DNA from: UBA1049 sp964522305
GTDB lineage: Bacteria; Bacillota; Clostridia; Oscillospirales; CAG-382
Assembly: GCA_964522305.1 (NCBI GenBank)
Contig: CAZFVM010000002.1
Coordinates: 1 to 47,392, forward strand
Direction: 5' to 3'
DNA length: 47,392 bases
Shown here: one piece after another, positions 24,252 to 31,689 of the stretch
How positions within the stretch are numbered: the first letter of the stretch is position 1
How the letters are laid out: each line of letters starts with the position of its first letter
The notes under the pieces: model-generated
The model's database searches: none
The model's input: only the letters and a program-made list of their open reading frames with translations
Told to the model about the DNA's origin: nothing
Translations under genes and position numbers: made by a program

Positions 24252-25601
24252 TTATTTCTTTAGGGTTACCGCGTCGGCGGACTCCCCTCTCTGCTTAACT
24301 ATCAGCCTTATGGGAGTGCCTTCGAACCCAAAGGCGGCTCTTAAAGAGTTTTCGATATATCTTTGATAGGAAAAATGAAACAGCTCTTTGCTGTTGCAAA
24401 ACAAGACAAAGGTGGGAGGGTTAGTCCCGGTTTGGGTCATATAATAAATCTTAAGCCTTCTGCCTTTTTCTGCAGGGGGCTGAACCCTGGCGGTTATATC
24501 CGCCAACAAGTCATTTAGCATTCCGGTGGTCACCCTTCGGCTTGCTTGTTTTGTTATCTCGTTGATCATGCCAAAGAGGCGGTCTACCCTTTGCCCGGTC
24601 TTTGCAGATATAAAGACATGGGGGGCATAGGTCATATAGGACAAGGAGTTATAAATATTCTTTGTGTATTCCCGCTGGGTTTTGTTGTCTTTTTCTATGG
24701 TGTCCCACTTGTTTATTACTATTATACTGGTCTTGCCCGCGTTGTGAGAGAGCCCGGCAATCCGCTCGTCCTGGGCGGTTATACCCTCGCCGGCGTCTAT
24801 CATTATAAGACAACAATCCGCTCTTTCCACCGCCATGTTGGCTCTGACCACACTATACTTCTCGATGCTGTCCTCTATCTTTGCGTTGCGTCGGATTCCG
24901 GCGGTATCTATAAATATGTATTTGCCCTGCTCTTTTTCAACATAGGTGTCTATGGCGTCCCGAGTGGTGCCGGGAGTGTCACTGACAATAACCCGATCTT
25001 CCCCGATAATCTTGTTAACAAGGGAACTCTTGCCCACATTTGGCTTGCCTATTACCGCTACCTTAATATACTCATCGTTTTCTTCTTTTGCCTCTGGCTT
25101 CGGTAATAAAGAAACTGCTTTGTCCAGGATATCCCCGGTACCGGTGCCGTGAAGGGAGGATAAAGGAAAAGGTTCACCCAGTCCCAACTCATAAAACTCG
25201 TAAATCTCCGCAGGCAATTGACCTATGGTATCTACTTTGTTTACCGCTAAGATAATCTCTTTGTTCGACTTTTTTAGCAGGGTGGCGATGTCCCGATCCG
25301 ATGCCGTAACCCCGGTATGCAAATCGCAGATAAAGACTATAACATCGGCGTGTCCGATGGCAATCTCGGCTTGGACCCTCATTTGTTTGAGCATCTCGTT
25401 ATCGGTAACCGGCTCTATACCGCCGGTATCAATAAGCAGTAACTCTCTGCCGTTCCACTCGGTCTCGTGATATATTCTGTCCCTGGTGACCCCGGGGGTG
25501 TCCTCTACTATGGCGTGACGGTTCCCGATTATTTTGTTAAAAAAAGTGCTTTTCCCCACGTTGGGTCTGCCTACTATGGCGATTATACCTTTTGTATTCA
25601 A
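24252..25601 (-). CDS. der: GTPase Der (EngA), ribosome assembly
   Basis: A double GTPase of 449 residues needed for 50S subunit maturation. The first G domain starts at once with IVGRPNVGKSTFFNK and has DTPGVTRDRIYHET, DTGGIEP and NKVD. The second starts at about residue 180 with AVIGKPNVGKSSLVNK, DTPGTTRDAIDT, DTAGIRR and NKWD. The C-terminal KH-like domain ends with YQRYIENSLRAAFGFEGTPIRL. The start is TTG, seven bases after GGGGGTGA, and that ribosome site overlaps the stop codon of the DUF512 gene, so translation is likely coupled. Confidence 0.98.
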   Translation of the reverse strand: MNTKGIIAIVGRPNVGKSTFFNKIIGNRHAIVEDTPGVTRDRIYHETEWNGRELLLIDTGGIEPVTDNEMLKQMRVQAEIAIGHADVIVFICDLHTGVTASDRDIATLLKKSNKEIILAVNKVDTIGQLPAEIYEFYELGLGEPFPLSSLHGTGTGDILDKAVSLLPKPEAKEENDEYIKVAVIGKPNVGKSSLVNKIIGEDRVIVSDTPGTTRDAIDTYVEKEQGKYIFIDTAGIRRNAKIEDSIEKYSVVRANMAVERADCCLIMIDAGEGITAQDERIAGLSHNAGKTSIIVINKWDTIEKDNKTQREYTKNIYNSLSYMTYAPHVFISAKTGQRVDRLFGMINEITKQASRRVTTGMLNDLLADITARVQPPAEKGRRLKIYYMTQTGTNPPTFVLFCNSKELFHFSYQRYIENSLRAAFGFEGTPIRLIVKQRGESADAVTLKK

Positions 25602-25608
25602 GGAAACA

Positions 25609-26910
25609 TCACCCCCTATCTCCGATTATTGCTTTTAATAAAGAACCGCCGTCTAAATCTACCGTGACCACATTGACAGACAACGCCTTCTCTATATCTT
25701 CTATGGTTGTGTCATCCAAAAACATGTCTTCACCGTGGCGAAGCATGTTTGCAGGTATAAGCAAGTCCTCAAAATCCCCTTGAGATGATAATTGTTTTAT
25801 TATATCTCCGCCGGTAATAAGCCCGGTTACGGTTATATATCCGCCAAAAAAGTCGTTCTTTATGACTTTTACACGGACATTTAAATCCGGGAACTTCTGC
25901 TTTGCCAATCGACACAGCCCTTGTATATGGGAATATGCCGCCTGTCCCGTTACGATAACACTTTTCTTATTATATATTAATCTGTCGGCTCTTTCAAGAG
26001 CGGCGACAAACTCTTCATAATGGCTTCGCAGCATCCCCACCCCGTTTTCCAGTTGGGGATAATCCTCATAATACTCTTCGTCAGGGATATCCTTTGCTGC
26101 CGTAATAAAAAACTCGTCCGAGGCATAAACCAGACGAAATCCCCGTTTTGCCTTGGATTGATCGCCGTACTTTTCAGTTATGTCCAGGACGGCTTTTGCA
26201 CTGTCTTTATCAAAAGGGGTCAGTTCAAACAGCCCCTGTCTGTGGCCGGTGAGTCCGCAGGGAACCACGGCGATGCTGTTGATATTATAAAGAGAGGACA
26301 GGTCTGCCAAAGAGCGTTCCAAGTGGGCACCGTCGTTTATTCCGTGGCACAGCACTAATTGTGTATTTAACACTATCCCTTTGTCATCCAACTCTTTGAT
26401 ATATCTAAGACTATCCCCCGCGTCCTTGCACCGCATAATCTTTGTGCGAAGTATCGGATCGGTGGTGTGTACCGAAATGTTTATGGGGGAGATGCGCATG
26501 GAGATTATCCTGTCAATCTCTTTTTGGGTAAGGTTGGTCAGGGTGATGTAGTTACCCTGCAAAAAAGACAATCTCTCGTCATCATCCTTGAAATATATAG
26601 TCTCCCGCATTCCCTTTGGGTTTTGGTCGATAAAGCAAAAGATACAGTTGTTCTTGCAGCTCTTTTTTTCGTCCATGAGATAACTGCAAAACTCCAACCC
26701 TAAATCCTCGTACTCGTCCTTATAAACAATAAGCAGAAGCTCTTTGCCCTTACGGGAGATTAATATATCCAACTCTTGCTCTGTGGTATAAAAACGATAA
26801 TCCAAAACATCAGAGACTTCACTGCCGTTTATTGATATTATTATGTCCTTTGCTTTTATCCCGTGCCTGTGCCCCGGCGAGCCTTTGGCAACTGACAAAA
26901 CCTCTACCAT
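25609..26910 (-). CDS. DUF512 family radical-SAM-type protein with N-terminal PDZ-like domain
   Basis: A 433-residue protein of the DUF512 family. The first 60 residues (SPGHRHGIKAKDIIISINGSEV) form a PDZ-like domain. A radical SAM-like cysteine motif CKNNCIFCFIDQNPKGMR follows at about residue 85. The middle has the barrel pattern NISVHTTDP and LNTQLVLCHGIND, and the C-terminal part carries the DUF512 domain (VTGQAAYSH, VIKNDFFGGYITVTGLITG). Members are widespread in Clostridia next to der, as here; the biochemical role is not established. The start follows GAGGTGG. It is downstream of the rpmF terminator, so it needs its own promoter, which I cannot identify. Confidence 0.9.
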   Translation of the reverse strand: MVEVLSVAKGSPGHRHGIKAKDIIISINGSEVSDVLDYRFYTTEQELDILISRKGKELLLIVYKDEYEDLGLEFCSYLMDEKKSCKNNCIFCFIDQNPKGMRETIYFKDDDERLSFLQGNYITLTNLTQKEIDRIISMRISPINISVHTTDPILRTKIMRCKDAGDSLRYIKELDDKGIVLNTQLVLCHGINDGAHLERSLADLSSLYNINSIAVVPCGLTGHRQGLFELTPFDKDSAKAVLDITEKYGDQSKAKRGFRLVYASDEFFITAAKDIPDEEYYEDYPQLENGVGMLRSHYEEFVAALERADRLIYNKKSVIVTGQAAYSHIQGLCRLAKQKFPDLNVRVKVIKNDFFGGYITVTGLITGGDIIKQLSSQGDFEDLLIPANMLRHGEDMFLDDTTIEDIEKALSVNVVTVDLDGGSLLKAIIGDRG

Positions 26911-26941
26911 AACTAAACCACCTCTAACCGAATAAATGTTG

Positions 26942-26973
26942 AAAAAAAAGCGCGTCGCTTTGGAGCGACCCGC
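26942..26973 (-). terminator. Terminator after rpmF
   Basis: On the minus strand GCGGGTCGCT pairs with AGCGACGCGC around a CCAA loop (one mismatch), followed by eight T. It ends the DUF177-rpmF transcript just before the DUF512 gene. Confidence 0.85.
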
Positions 26974-26988
26974 TGTTTCCCAACCGTT

Positions 26989-27180
26989 TTACGCTTCTTT
27001 TTCTTTGATTTTCAAAACAACCTTGCCGCCGTAGCTTCCGCATTTTCTGCAAACCCTGTGGCTGAGGTTAAACTCGCCGCAATTAGGACATTTCGCCATT
27101 GTAGGTGGGTCTAACTTCCAGACGGAGGAACGTCTTTTATCTCTTCTTGCCTTCGATGTTTTTCTCTTTGGCACTGCCAT
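26989..27180 (-). CDS. rpmF: 50S ribosomal protein L32
   Basis: L32 is a small zinc-ribbon protein of the large subunit. With the start at ATG 27178-27180, nine bases after AAGGAGG, it has 63 residues and the family N-terminus MAVPKRKTSKARRDKRRS. A TTG two codons upstream is not needed. Both halves of the zinc site are intact (CPNCGEFN and CRKCGSY), so this is the zinc-binding form. It follows the DUF177 gene, the usual pairing, and ends in a strong terminator. The fatty acid genes (plsX, fab) often following rpmF are absent. Confidence 0.98.
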   Translation of the reverse strand: MAVPKRKTSKARRDKRRSSVWKLDPPTMAKCPNCGEFNLSHRVCRKCGSYGGKVVLKIKEKEA

Positions 27181-27218
27181 CGCCAAACACCTCCTTATAC
27201 AAAATACACTTTAAAATA

Positions 27219-27701
27219 TTAATTATCAAACTTTAATAACTCTGCCCAACGGGGATCTATCTCTTTGGTGATACAGCCGCAATCCGTCTTGTTCTTATCG
27301 CTCCCGCACTTGGGACAAAGACCTTTACAGTCCGCCTTGCACAGATAACTAAAGGGCAGCTCCATAGATACCGAACCGTTGATAAAGTCTTCTAAATCTA
27401 AACTGTAATCCGTTATAATAATGAAATCGTACTCATCATCCGTGTCGGGCTTGTCGGACAACTTATACTCAAAATCAAACTCTAACTTATCCGCAAACTC
27501 CGCCAAGCATCGTCCGCATCGGAATATGCCCTCTAAGGTAACCTTTGCAACCAACACAACATATCCTGCGTGGTTGTTGATAACCCCTTTTGCGGTTATC
27601 CTGCCCTCTACGATATCGGCATACCCCTCAACAGAGTAGCTATGGTCAAAGGGCAGAGAGTCTATACTGCCGTGAAATAGATTGTAAAGATCCAGTATCA
27701 T
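27219..27701 (-). CDS. DUF177 (YceD) family protein
   Basis: A 160-residue protein of the YceD/DUF177 family, nearly always encoded directly before rpmF and thought to act in 23S rRNA processing or 50S assembly. Typical features are the beta-rich N-terminal half with FRCGRCLAEF, the hydrophobic SLDLEDFINGSVSMELPF, then a cysteine cluster CKADCKGLCPKCG...CGC and a final DPRWAELLKF. I use the ATG at 27699-27701, eight bases after AAGGCGG; the GTG three codons upstream lies on that site. It is driven by a perfect promoter at 27738-27766. Confidence 0.92.
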   Translation of the reverse strand: MILDLYNLFHGSIDSLPFDHSYSVEGYADIVEGRITAKGVINNHAGYVVLVAKVTLEGIFRCGRCLAEFADKLEFDFEYKLSDKPDTDDEYDFIIITDYSLDLEDFINGSVSMELPFSYLCKADCKGLCPKCGSDKNKTDCGCITKEIDPRWAELLKFDN

Positions 27702-27737
27702 TATCTGCACCGCCTTGTTTTATGCGCAGCATCCATC

Positions 27738-27766
27738 ATTATATACATAGGCTTTATGTTTGTCAA
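27738..27766 (-). promoter_or_regulatory. Promoter of DUF177-rpmF
   Basis: On the minus strand TTGACA (27761-27766) and TATAAT (27738-27743) are 17 bases apart, both perfect. A second perfect TTGACA lies 15 bases upstream at 27776-27781 and has no matching -10. Confidence 0.9.
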
Positions 27767-27786
27767 CACTTTTTTTGTCAACGCTT

Positions 27787-27905
27787 GCCGTTTACGCTCG
27801 TTGCGTTTGCGCTCTTGCGTTACCGCTCGTTGCGTGCAAATTGCTTTACCGCTCGTTGCGGGCTCGTTGCGTTACCGCTCGTTGCGTTTACGCTCGTTTT
27901 GTGGG
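27787..27905. repeat. Degenerate 15-bp tandem repeat, about seven copies
   Basis: The plus strand repeats a unit close to TTACCGCTCGTTGCG. Copies start at about 27791, 27806 (degenerate), 27820, 27845, 27861 (shortened), 27872 and 27887 (last one diverging to CGCTCGTTTTG). They are interrupted once by TGCAAATTGC. The array overlaps the 3' end of the VUT transporter gene and stops just before the DUF177 promoter. Copies vary and are contiguous without spacers, so it is not a CRISPR. Confidence 0.85.
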
Positions 27906-28570
27906 GTTATCCTGCGAGCTAAATATATAAAAGGAGTATCCCCTATCGTCGTTATCCCTTTAAATAGGTAGGTTGTAAGGACTATGCTTATAAATATTGA
28001 TGTATCAACCGTGTTGTAAAAGGCTATGAAAGTAAAAATTACAGTGTCAACTAATTGGGAAACCAAAGTAGAACCGTTGTTTCTCAGCCAAAGATACCTC
28101 TTGTCCGACCCGGTCTTTGACCAGATTTTGTTATACAGCCAAACATCCAAAAACTGGGAACAACCATATGCTGCCAAAGAAGCTGCCAGTATCCGCGGTG
28201 CCCTGTCAAACAAAGGCTTGAGTGCGAAAAAGATAGTGTCACTGTCATGGGGCATATATAGCAAAGTCAACCGAGTACCCAAAAGCCACAACAACAACGA
28301 AACAAACCCCAAAACGACCGCTTTGTTTGCCGCTTTTTTACCGTATTTTTCATTCAGCAGGTCGGTTATAAAAAAGGTGGATGCATACAAAGGGTTCCCG
28401 CCGGTGGTGATAACACCGAAAATCTTTACTAACATCAATACCTGAATGTTAGCGAGGAGCATACCAAAAACGCTAAATATATATAGTCCCGTTTTGCCAA
28501 ACCAACGATATACCAGCAAAACTGCACCCAAAAAACAAATAAACTCGGCGAAAAACACAACTTCGTTCAT
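27872..28570 (-). CDS. VUT/YhhQ-type queuosine precursor transporter
   Basis: A membrane protein of 232 residues with about six or seven hydrophobic helices, matching the vitamin uptake transporter (VUT, YhhQ/YpdP) family, members of which import queuosine precursors such as preQ0 or preQ1. Characteristic blocks are GGNPLYASTFFITDLLNEKYGKK near residue 60, RNNGSTLVSQLVDTVIFTFIAF and YLFKGITTIGDTPFIYL. The last residues, NERKRNER, and the stop codon are encoded by the 15-bp repeat array, so the original end may have been lost or extended. The ATG follows AGGAGGGCGCC, and a good promoter lies at 28603-28631. No queuosine genes are in the window. Confidence 0.9.
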   Translation of the reverse strand: MNEVVFFAEFICFLGAVLLVYRWFGKTGLYIFSVFGMLLANIQVLMLVKIFGVITTGGNPLYASTFFITDLLNEKYGKKAANKAVVLGFVSLLLWLLGTRLTLLYMPHDSDTIFFALKPLFDRAPRILAASLAAYGCSQFLDVWLYNKIWSKTGSDKRYLWLRNNGSTLVSQLVDTVIFTFIAFYNTVDTSIFISIVLTTYLFKGITTIGDTPFIYLARRITPQNERKRNER

Positions 28571-28602
28571 GGCGCCCTCCTTTTTGTTTTATCCTGATTG
28601 AT

Positions 28603-28631
28603 ATTATACATTTGGTTGACGAATATTACAA
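28603..28631 (-). promoter_or_regulatory. Promoter of the VUT transporter gene
   Basis: On the minus strand TTGTAA (28626-28631), 17 bases, TATAAT (28603-28608). The leader to the ATG is about 30 bases, too short for a preQ1 riboswitch, and none is seen. Confidence 0.7.
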
Positions 28632-28654
28632 GCGAAACCGAATCTTTGTTTTTG

Positions 28655-28683
28655 TTGAAAAACAATCGGCTTTGTGTTAGTAT
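28655..28683 (+). promoter_or_regulatory. Promoter of the GHL10 protein-trmK pair
   Basis: TTGAAA (28655-28660), 17 bases, TAGTAT (28678-28683) with an extended -10 TG at 28675-28676. A 7-bp hairpin (GGTCGCA / TGCGACC, 28700-28720) follows in the leader, just before the GGAAAGGA ribosome site. Confidence 0.55.
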
Positions 28684-28735
28684 AAAACCCAAAGCTTGGG
28701 GTCGCAGAGGTTTTGCGACCGGAAAGGAATTAAAA

Positions 28736-30262
28736 ATGAAAACTACCGTAACACAGATTAAGATTAACCGTTTTGATAGCTATCGCGGGGCGGACGAGAT
28801 TGTTATATTTACCAAAGGGGAGCAAACCGGAACGAACCCCTACGGATTGGAGGCGGTTGTCCAAAGAGGAACAGTGATAAAGACCGGCTCTAACAACAAC
28901 ATAATCCCCGAAGACGGACTTGTCGTTTCCGGACACGGAAAGGGTGCTGACTTTATCCGAAAGAACGTTATTGTTGGCGCCAAGATAGAAATTGACACAG
29001 AGAATTCAAGCCTTTTGGTGTCGGTGGATTCTAAAGCCTTAGAACTTCATTATAAAGCAAAAATTGATGAAATCCAAAAACGAGAAAAAGCATCGGGGGA
29101 GTCTGCCGACATGCTTATGACAAAAGCCCGGGAGGCTTTGGCAAAAAAGGACTATAAAACATTAGATGACTTGCTGGAAGAGGCTTATTACATAACCGCA
29201 TCCGCCAAGGAAGGTGAGATAAGGGGAATTTGGCATCGCCCTCAAGAAAGGAGCCCGCAAGCGATTGACAGTTGTGTAAAACGCTTGGCGGATGCCGGAA
29301 TAAATATTATTCTGATAGAGACCATATTTGAAGGCTATTCGGTAGCCTCTCGCTGCACCTATCTCCCGCTTAGAGATGACCTTAAGGACAAAGACTTTGA
29401 CCTTGTAGACGAATTTATCAAGGCAGGGAAAAAATACGGCGTACAAATTCATGCCTGGATTGAAAACTTCTTTGTGGGTATAAAGAGCAAAAAAGAAGGT
29501 ACATGCGGTTCGCCTATTATAGATGAAAAGCCCCATTGGGCTGCACGCAAAAAGGACGGCACTATATTTATGGATTCCGAGCCGGGATTCATATACCTAA
29601 ACGCTGCTTTACCGGAGGTTAGGGTCTTTTTGCGAGACATGTACAAGACTTTGCTGGATGAATACGAGTTTGACGGTATTCAACTGGACTATATCCGCTA
29701 TCCCCTCTCTCCTGCGGTGGACGAAAGTGTGGGGTTTGATGAATACTCGGTAGCCCAATTCAAAGAAACCACCGGGATTGACATTATGAAAGTAGAGGAT
29801 GTAAACACTCCGGAATGGAAAGCCTTTGTCGACTGGAAAGCTTCTAACATAACCATATATGTAAAGATGATGTATGACCTCATTAACTCCTATAAAGAGG
29901 CAGGCAGAGACCTGGTCTTGTCCATGGCAGTCTTTGGAGACCCGGAAGAAGCCCTCAGACTAAAAAGCCAGGACTGGAGACTGTGGTGTGACAACGGTTG
30001 GTTGGACCAAATTTATCCCATGGCATATCTAAACTATGCGGGGGATGTATATAACGAGATTAAACATATGGTGGACAACTACGGCCACATTCCGAACATC
30101 TCCGGTATAGCACCCATGTTTATGAGATTGCCGGTGATTGAATCCACAAAGCAGGTAGAGGCTTGTCGAGCCGCCGGGGCTGTGGGGGTTTCGTTTTTTG
30201 CTACCGATCATTTCTCGGATTTGCAGATAGAAAAGTTAAAGACCGGCGTCTTTAGAAAATGA
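28736..30262 (+). CDS. GHL10 family glycoside hydrolase-like protein
   Basis: A 508-residue protein. The C-terminal 370 residues are a TIM barrel of the glycosyl-hydrolase-like 10 (YngK/DUF187) family, opening with EIRGIWHRPQERSPQAIDSCVKRLADAGIN. Other barrel landmarks are IHAWIENFFVG, FIYLNAALPEVR, YEFDGIQLDYIRYP and LDQIYPMAYLNY. The N-terminal 100 residues are beta-rich (GTNPYGLEAVV, VVSGHGKGADF), a domain that accompanies this barrel in other proteins. Relatives are usually exported, but no signal peptide is seen here: the start at 28736 follows AAAGGA and the sequence begins MKTTVTQIKINRF. An upstream frame to 28598 crosses the promoter and is not used. The gene overlaps trmK by four bases. 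Confidence 0.88.
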   Translation: MKTTVTQIKINRFDSYRGADEIVIFTKGEQTGTNPYGLEAVVQRGTVIKTGSNNNIIPEDGLVVSGHGKGADFIRKNVIVGAKIEIDTENSSLLVSVDSKALELHYKAKIDEIQKREKASGESADMLMTKAREALAKKDYKTLDDLLEEAYYITASAKEGEIRGIWHRPQERSPQAIDSCVKRLADAGINIILIETIFEGYSVASRCTYLPLRDDLKDKDFDLVDEFIKAGKKYGVQIHAWIENFFVGIKSKKEGTCGSPIIDEKPHWAARKKDGTIFMDSEPGFIYLNAALPEVRVFLRDMYKTLLDEYEFDGIQLDYIRYPLSPAVDESVGFDEYSVAQFKETTGIDIMKVEDVNTPEWKAFVDWKASNITIYVKMMYDLINSYKEAGRDLVLSMAVFGDPEEALRLKSQDWRLWCDNGWLDQIYPMAYLNYAGDVYNEIKHMVDNYGHIPNISGIAPMFMRLPVIESTKQVEACRAAGAVGVSFFATDHFSDLQIEKLKTGVFRK

Positions 30263-30924
30263 TTCTCGGAAACCGACTAAAAGCGGTAGTAGAGGCAATC
30301 GGGGAATGCAAATGTATTGCAGATATCGGGAGCGACCATGCAAAGGTAGGCTTGACCTTGTTGTCCCGGGGCAAAGCCCGCCGAGCCATCGCGTCGGATA
30401 TAAGGCAGGGACCCTTAAATCGGGGCATGGCAAATGCCAAAAGACTGGGTATAAAGGACATTGACTTTGTCCTGTCCGATGGGTTCGAAAACCTTAACCC
30501 CCGAGATTATGACTGCGCTGCACTTTGCGGAATGGGTGGACTTCTGATTACCAATATTCTCAGAGATGCCGGAGCAAAAGCCCATTGCCCTTTGGTCTTA
30601 CAGCCTATGACAGCCTATGAAAAGCTGCGCAAATATCTGTGGGATAACGGGTTTGAAATCAAAGTCGAAACCTTTGTGACCGAGTCGGACAAAGCTTATG
30701 TCATAATCAGTAGCCTGTATACAGGTATTAGTGAGACATATTCTTATACCGATCTTTATCTGGGTAAGATCAGACCTTTTACTCCGGAGTTTGCCGCTTT
30801 TTGCAAAAAAGTCTTAATCAACGGAGAAAAAAGATTGAAAGGGGCTCTTCACAAGGGGTTACCCCACGGCGACTTAGATGCCCTTTTAGATGAATGTAAT
30901 AGTGTGTTAGAAAAGCAAGCCTGA
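30259..30924 (+). CDS. trmK: tRNA (adenine-22-N1)-methyltransferase TrmK
   Basis: A class I SAM-dependent methyltransferase of 221 residues that methylates N1 of A22 in tRNA of Gram-positive bacteria. The signature ADIGSDHAKVGLTLL (SAM loop, residues about 21-35), AIASDIRQGPLNRG and CGMGGLLITNILRDAG fit TrmK closely, as does the motif LQPMTAYEKLRKYL in place of NPPY. The C-terminal helical part ends in a hydrophilic tail. The ATG overlaps the stop of the GHL10 gene (ATGA). A terminator follows at 31023-31066. Confidence 0.93.
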   Translation: MILGNRLKAVVEAIGECKCIADIGSDHAKVGLTLLSRGKARRAIASDIRQGPLNRGMANAKRLGIKDIDFVLSDGFENLNPRDYDCAALCGMGGLLITNILRDAGAKAHCPLVLQPMTAYEKLRKYLWDNGFEIKVETFVTESDKAYVIISSLYTGISETYSYTDLYLGKIRPFTPEFAAFCKKVLINGEKRLKGALHKGLPHGDLDALLDECNSVLEKQA

Positions 30925-31022
30925 CAATATTATTCTCAATATAAACATCAAAAGTACTGTAGTAAAAGCGAGCCTTTGACAACAAGCTTTTTCAAAACAA
31001 GCAACTCTATAATGATATAAAT

Positions 31023-31066
31023 GCCCTTGAATTCCGCAGATAAAAGCTGCTTTCAAGGGCGTTTTT
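31023..31066 (+). terminator. Terminator after trmK
   Basis: GCCCTTGAA (31023-31031) pairs with TTCAAGGGC (31052-31060), followed by G and five T. It ends the plus-strand GHL10-trmK transcript about 100 bases after the stop. A second small hairpin (GAGCTGT / ACAGCTC, 31085-31104) lies between it and the minus-strand ACT gene and may end that transcript weakly. Confidence 0.85.
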
Positions 31067-31169
31067 GCGCAATATTTTTTATGTGAGCTGTTTTGGTACA
31101 GCTCCTTTATCTTTGATGCCTCGGATTGATGGGCGTATTTCTTGTAATAAGCCGGATTTGGGTCAAAGG

Positions 31170-31601
31170 TTACATCTTATACACCTTATCTTCCGACAAG
31201 ACCTCCAACCCGCTTTCGGCGAGGGCTGCCGAGGCTAAGGCTGTGTCCTTGGGTCTAAGTATCAAGTAGGCACGATCCGCATCCCGAGATACAAAGGCGT
31301 ACATATACTCAATGCTTATCTCCTTCTCGGAAAAGACCTTCATGGCATTGGCGAACCCGCCGGGTCTGTCCGGTATCCCTATGGCTATCACATTGGTCAA
31401 CGAAACGGTCAACCCTGATTCTTTCAAGGTTTGTTCCGCCTTTATGGGGTTGTCGACAACTATGCGAAGGATTCCAAAGTCGGTTGTGTCTGCAATGGAG
31501 AGGGCGCGGATATCTATTCCCGCCTTTGCGATTATTGAGGTTATTTCTGCCAGCCTGCCCGGCTTGTTTTCTACAAAAACTGATAATTGCTTGATGAACA
31601 T
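31170..31601 (-). CDS. Tandem ACT-domain protein
   Basis: A 143-residue protein made of two ACT domains: residues 1-70 (MFIKQLSVFVENKPGRLAEI, family motif PGxLxxI) and 72-143 (AIGIPDRPGGFANAMKVF). ACT domains bind amino acids and commonly regulate enzymes of amino acid metabolism. Stand-alone copies are often found with phenylacetate-CoA ligase genes, as here. It is the last gene of the symporter-paaK-iorAB-paaK run, 88 nt after paaK, with an AGGAGG site. A sensor for an aromatic amino acid is a reasonable inference; no catalytic domain is present. Confidence 0.9.
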   Translation of the reverse strand: MFIKQLSVFVENKPGRLAEITSIIAKAGIDIRALSIADTTDFGILRIVVDNPIKAEQTLKESGLTVSLTNVIAIGIPDRPGGFANAMKVFSEKEISIEYMYAFVSRDADRAYLILRPKDTALASAALAESGLEVLSEDKVYKM

Positions 31602-31689
31602 ACTCTGCCTCCTATGTTTTTTAAGGGATGCCTATCGATAGTCTATTTCTTTTGTTACAATCTGACACACAAAAAATTACCGATGTGCG

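Noticed and set aside
27787..27905. Possible CRISPR array
   Set aside because: The units are 15 bp, contiguous, degenerate and without unique spacers, and no cas genes are near.
28026..28445. Plus-strand open frame of 139 codons opposite the VUT transporter
   Set aside because: It is antisense to a clear membrane-protein gene with promoter and ribosome site, and the sequence has no recognisable domain.
30925..31020. TTGACA and TATAAT in the gap after trmK as a small RNA promoter
   Set aside because: The two boxes are 26 bases apart, and the downstream terminator would begin at the transcript start.
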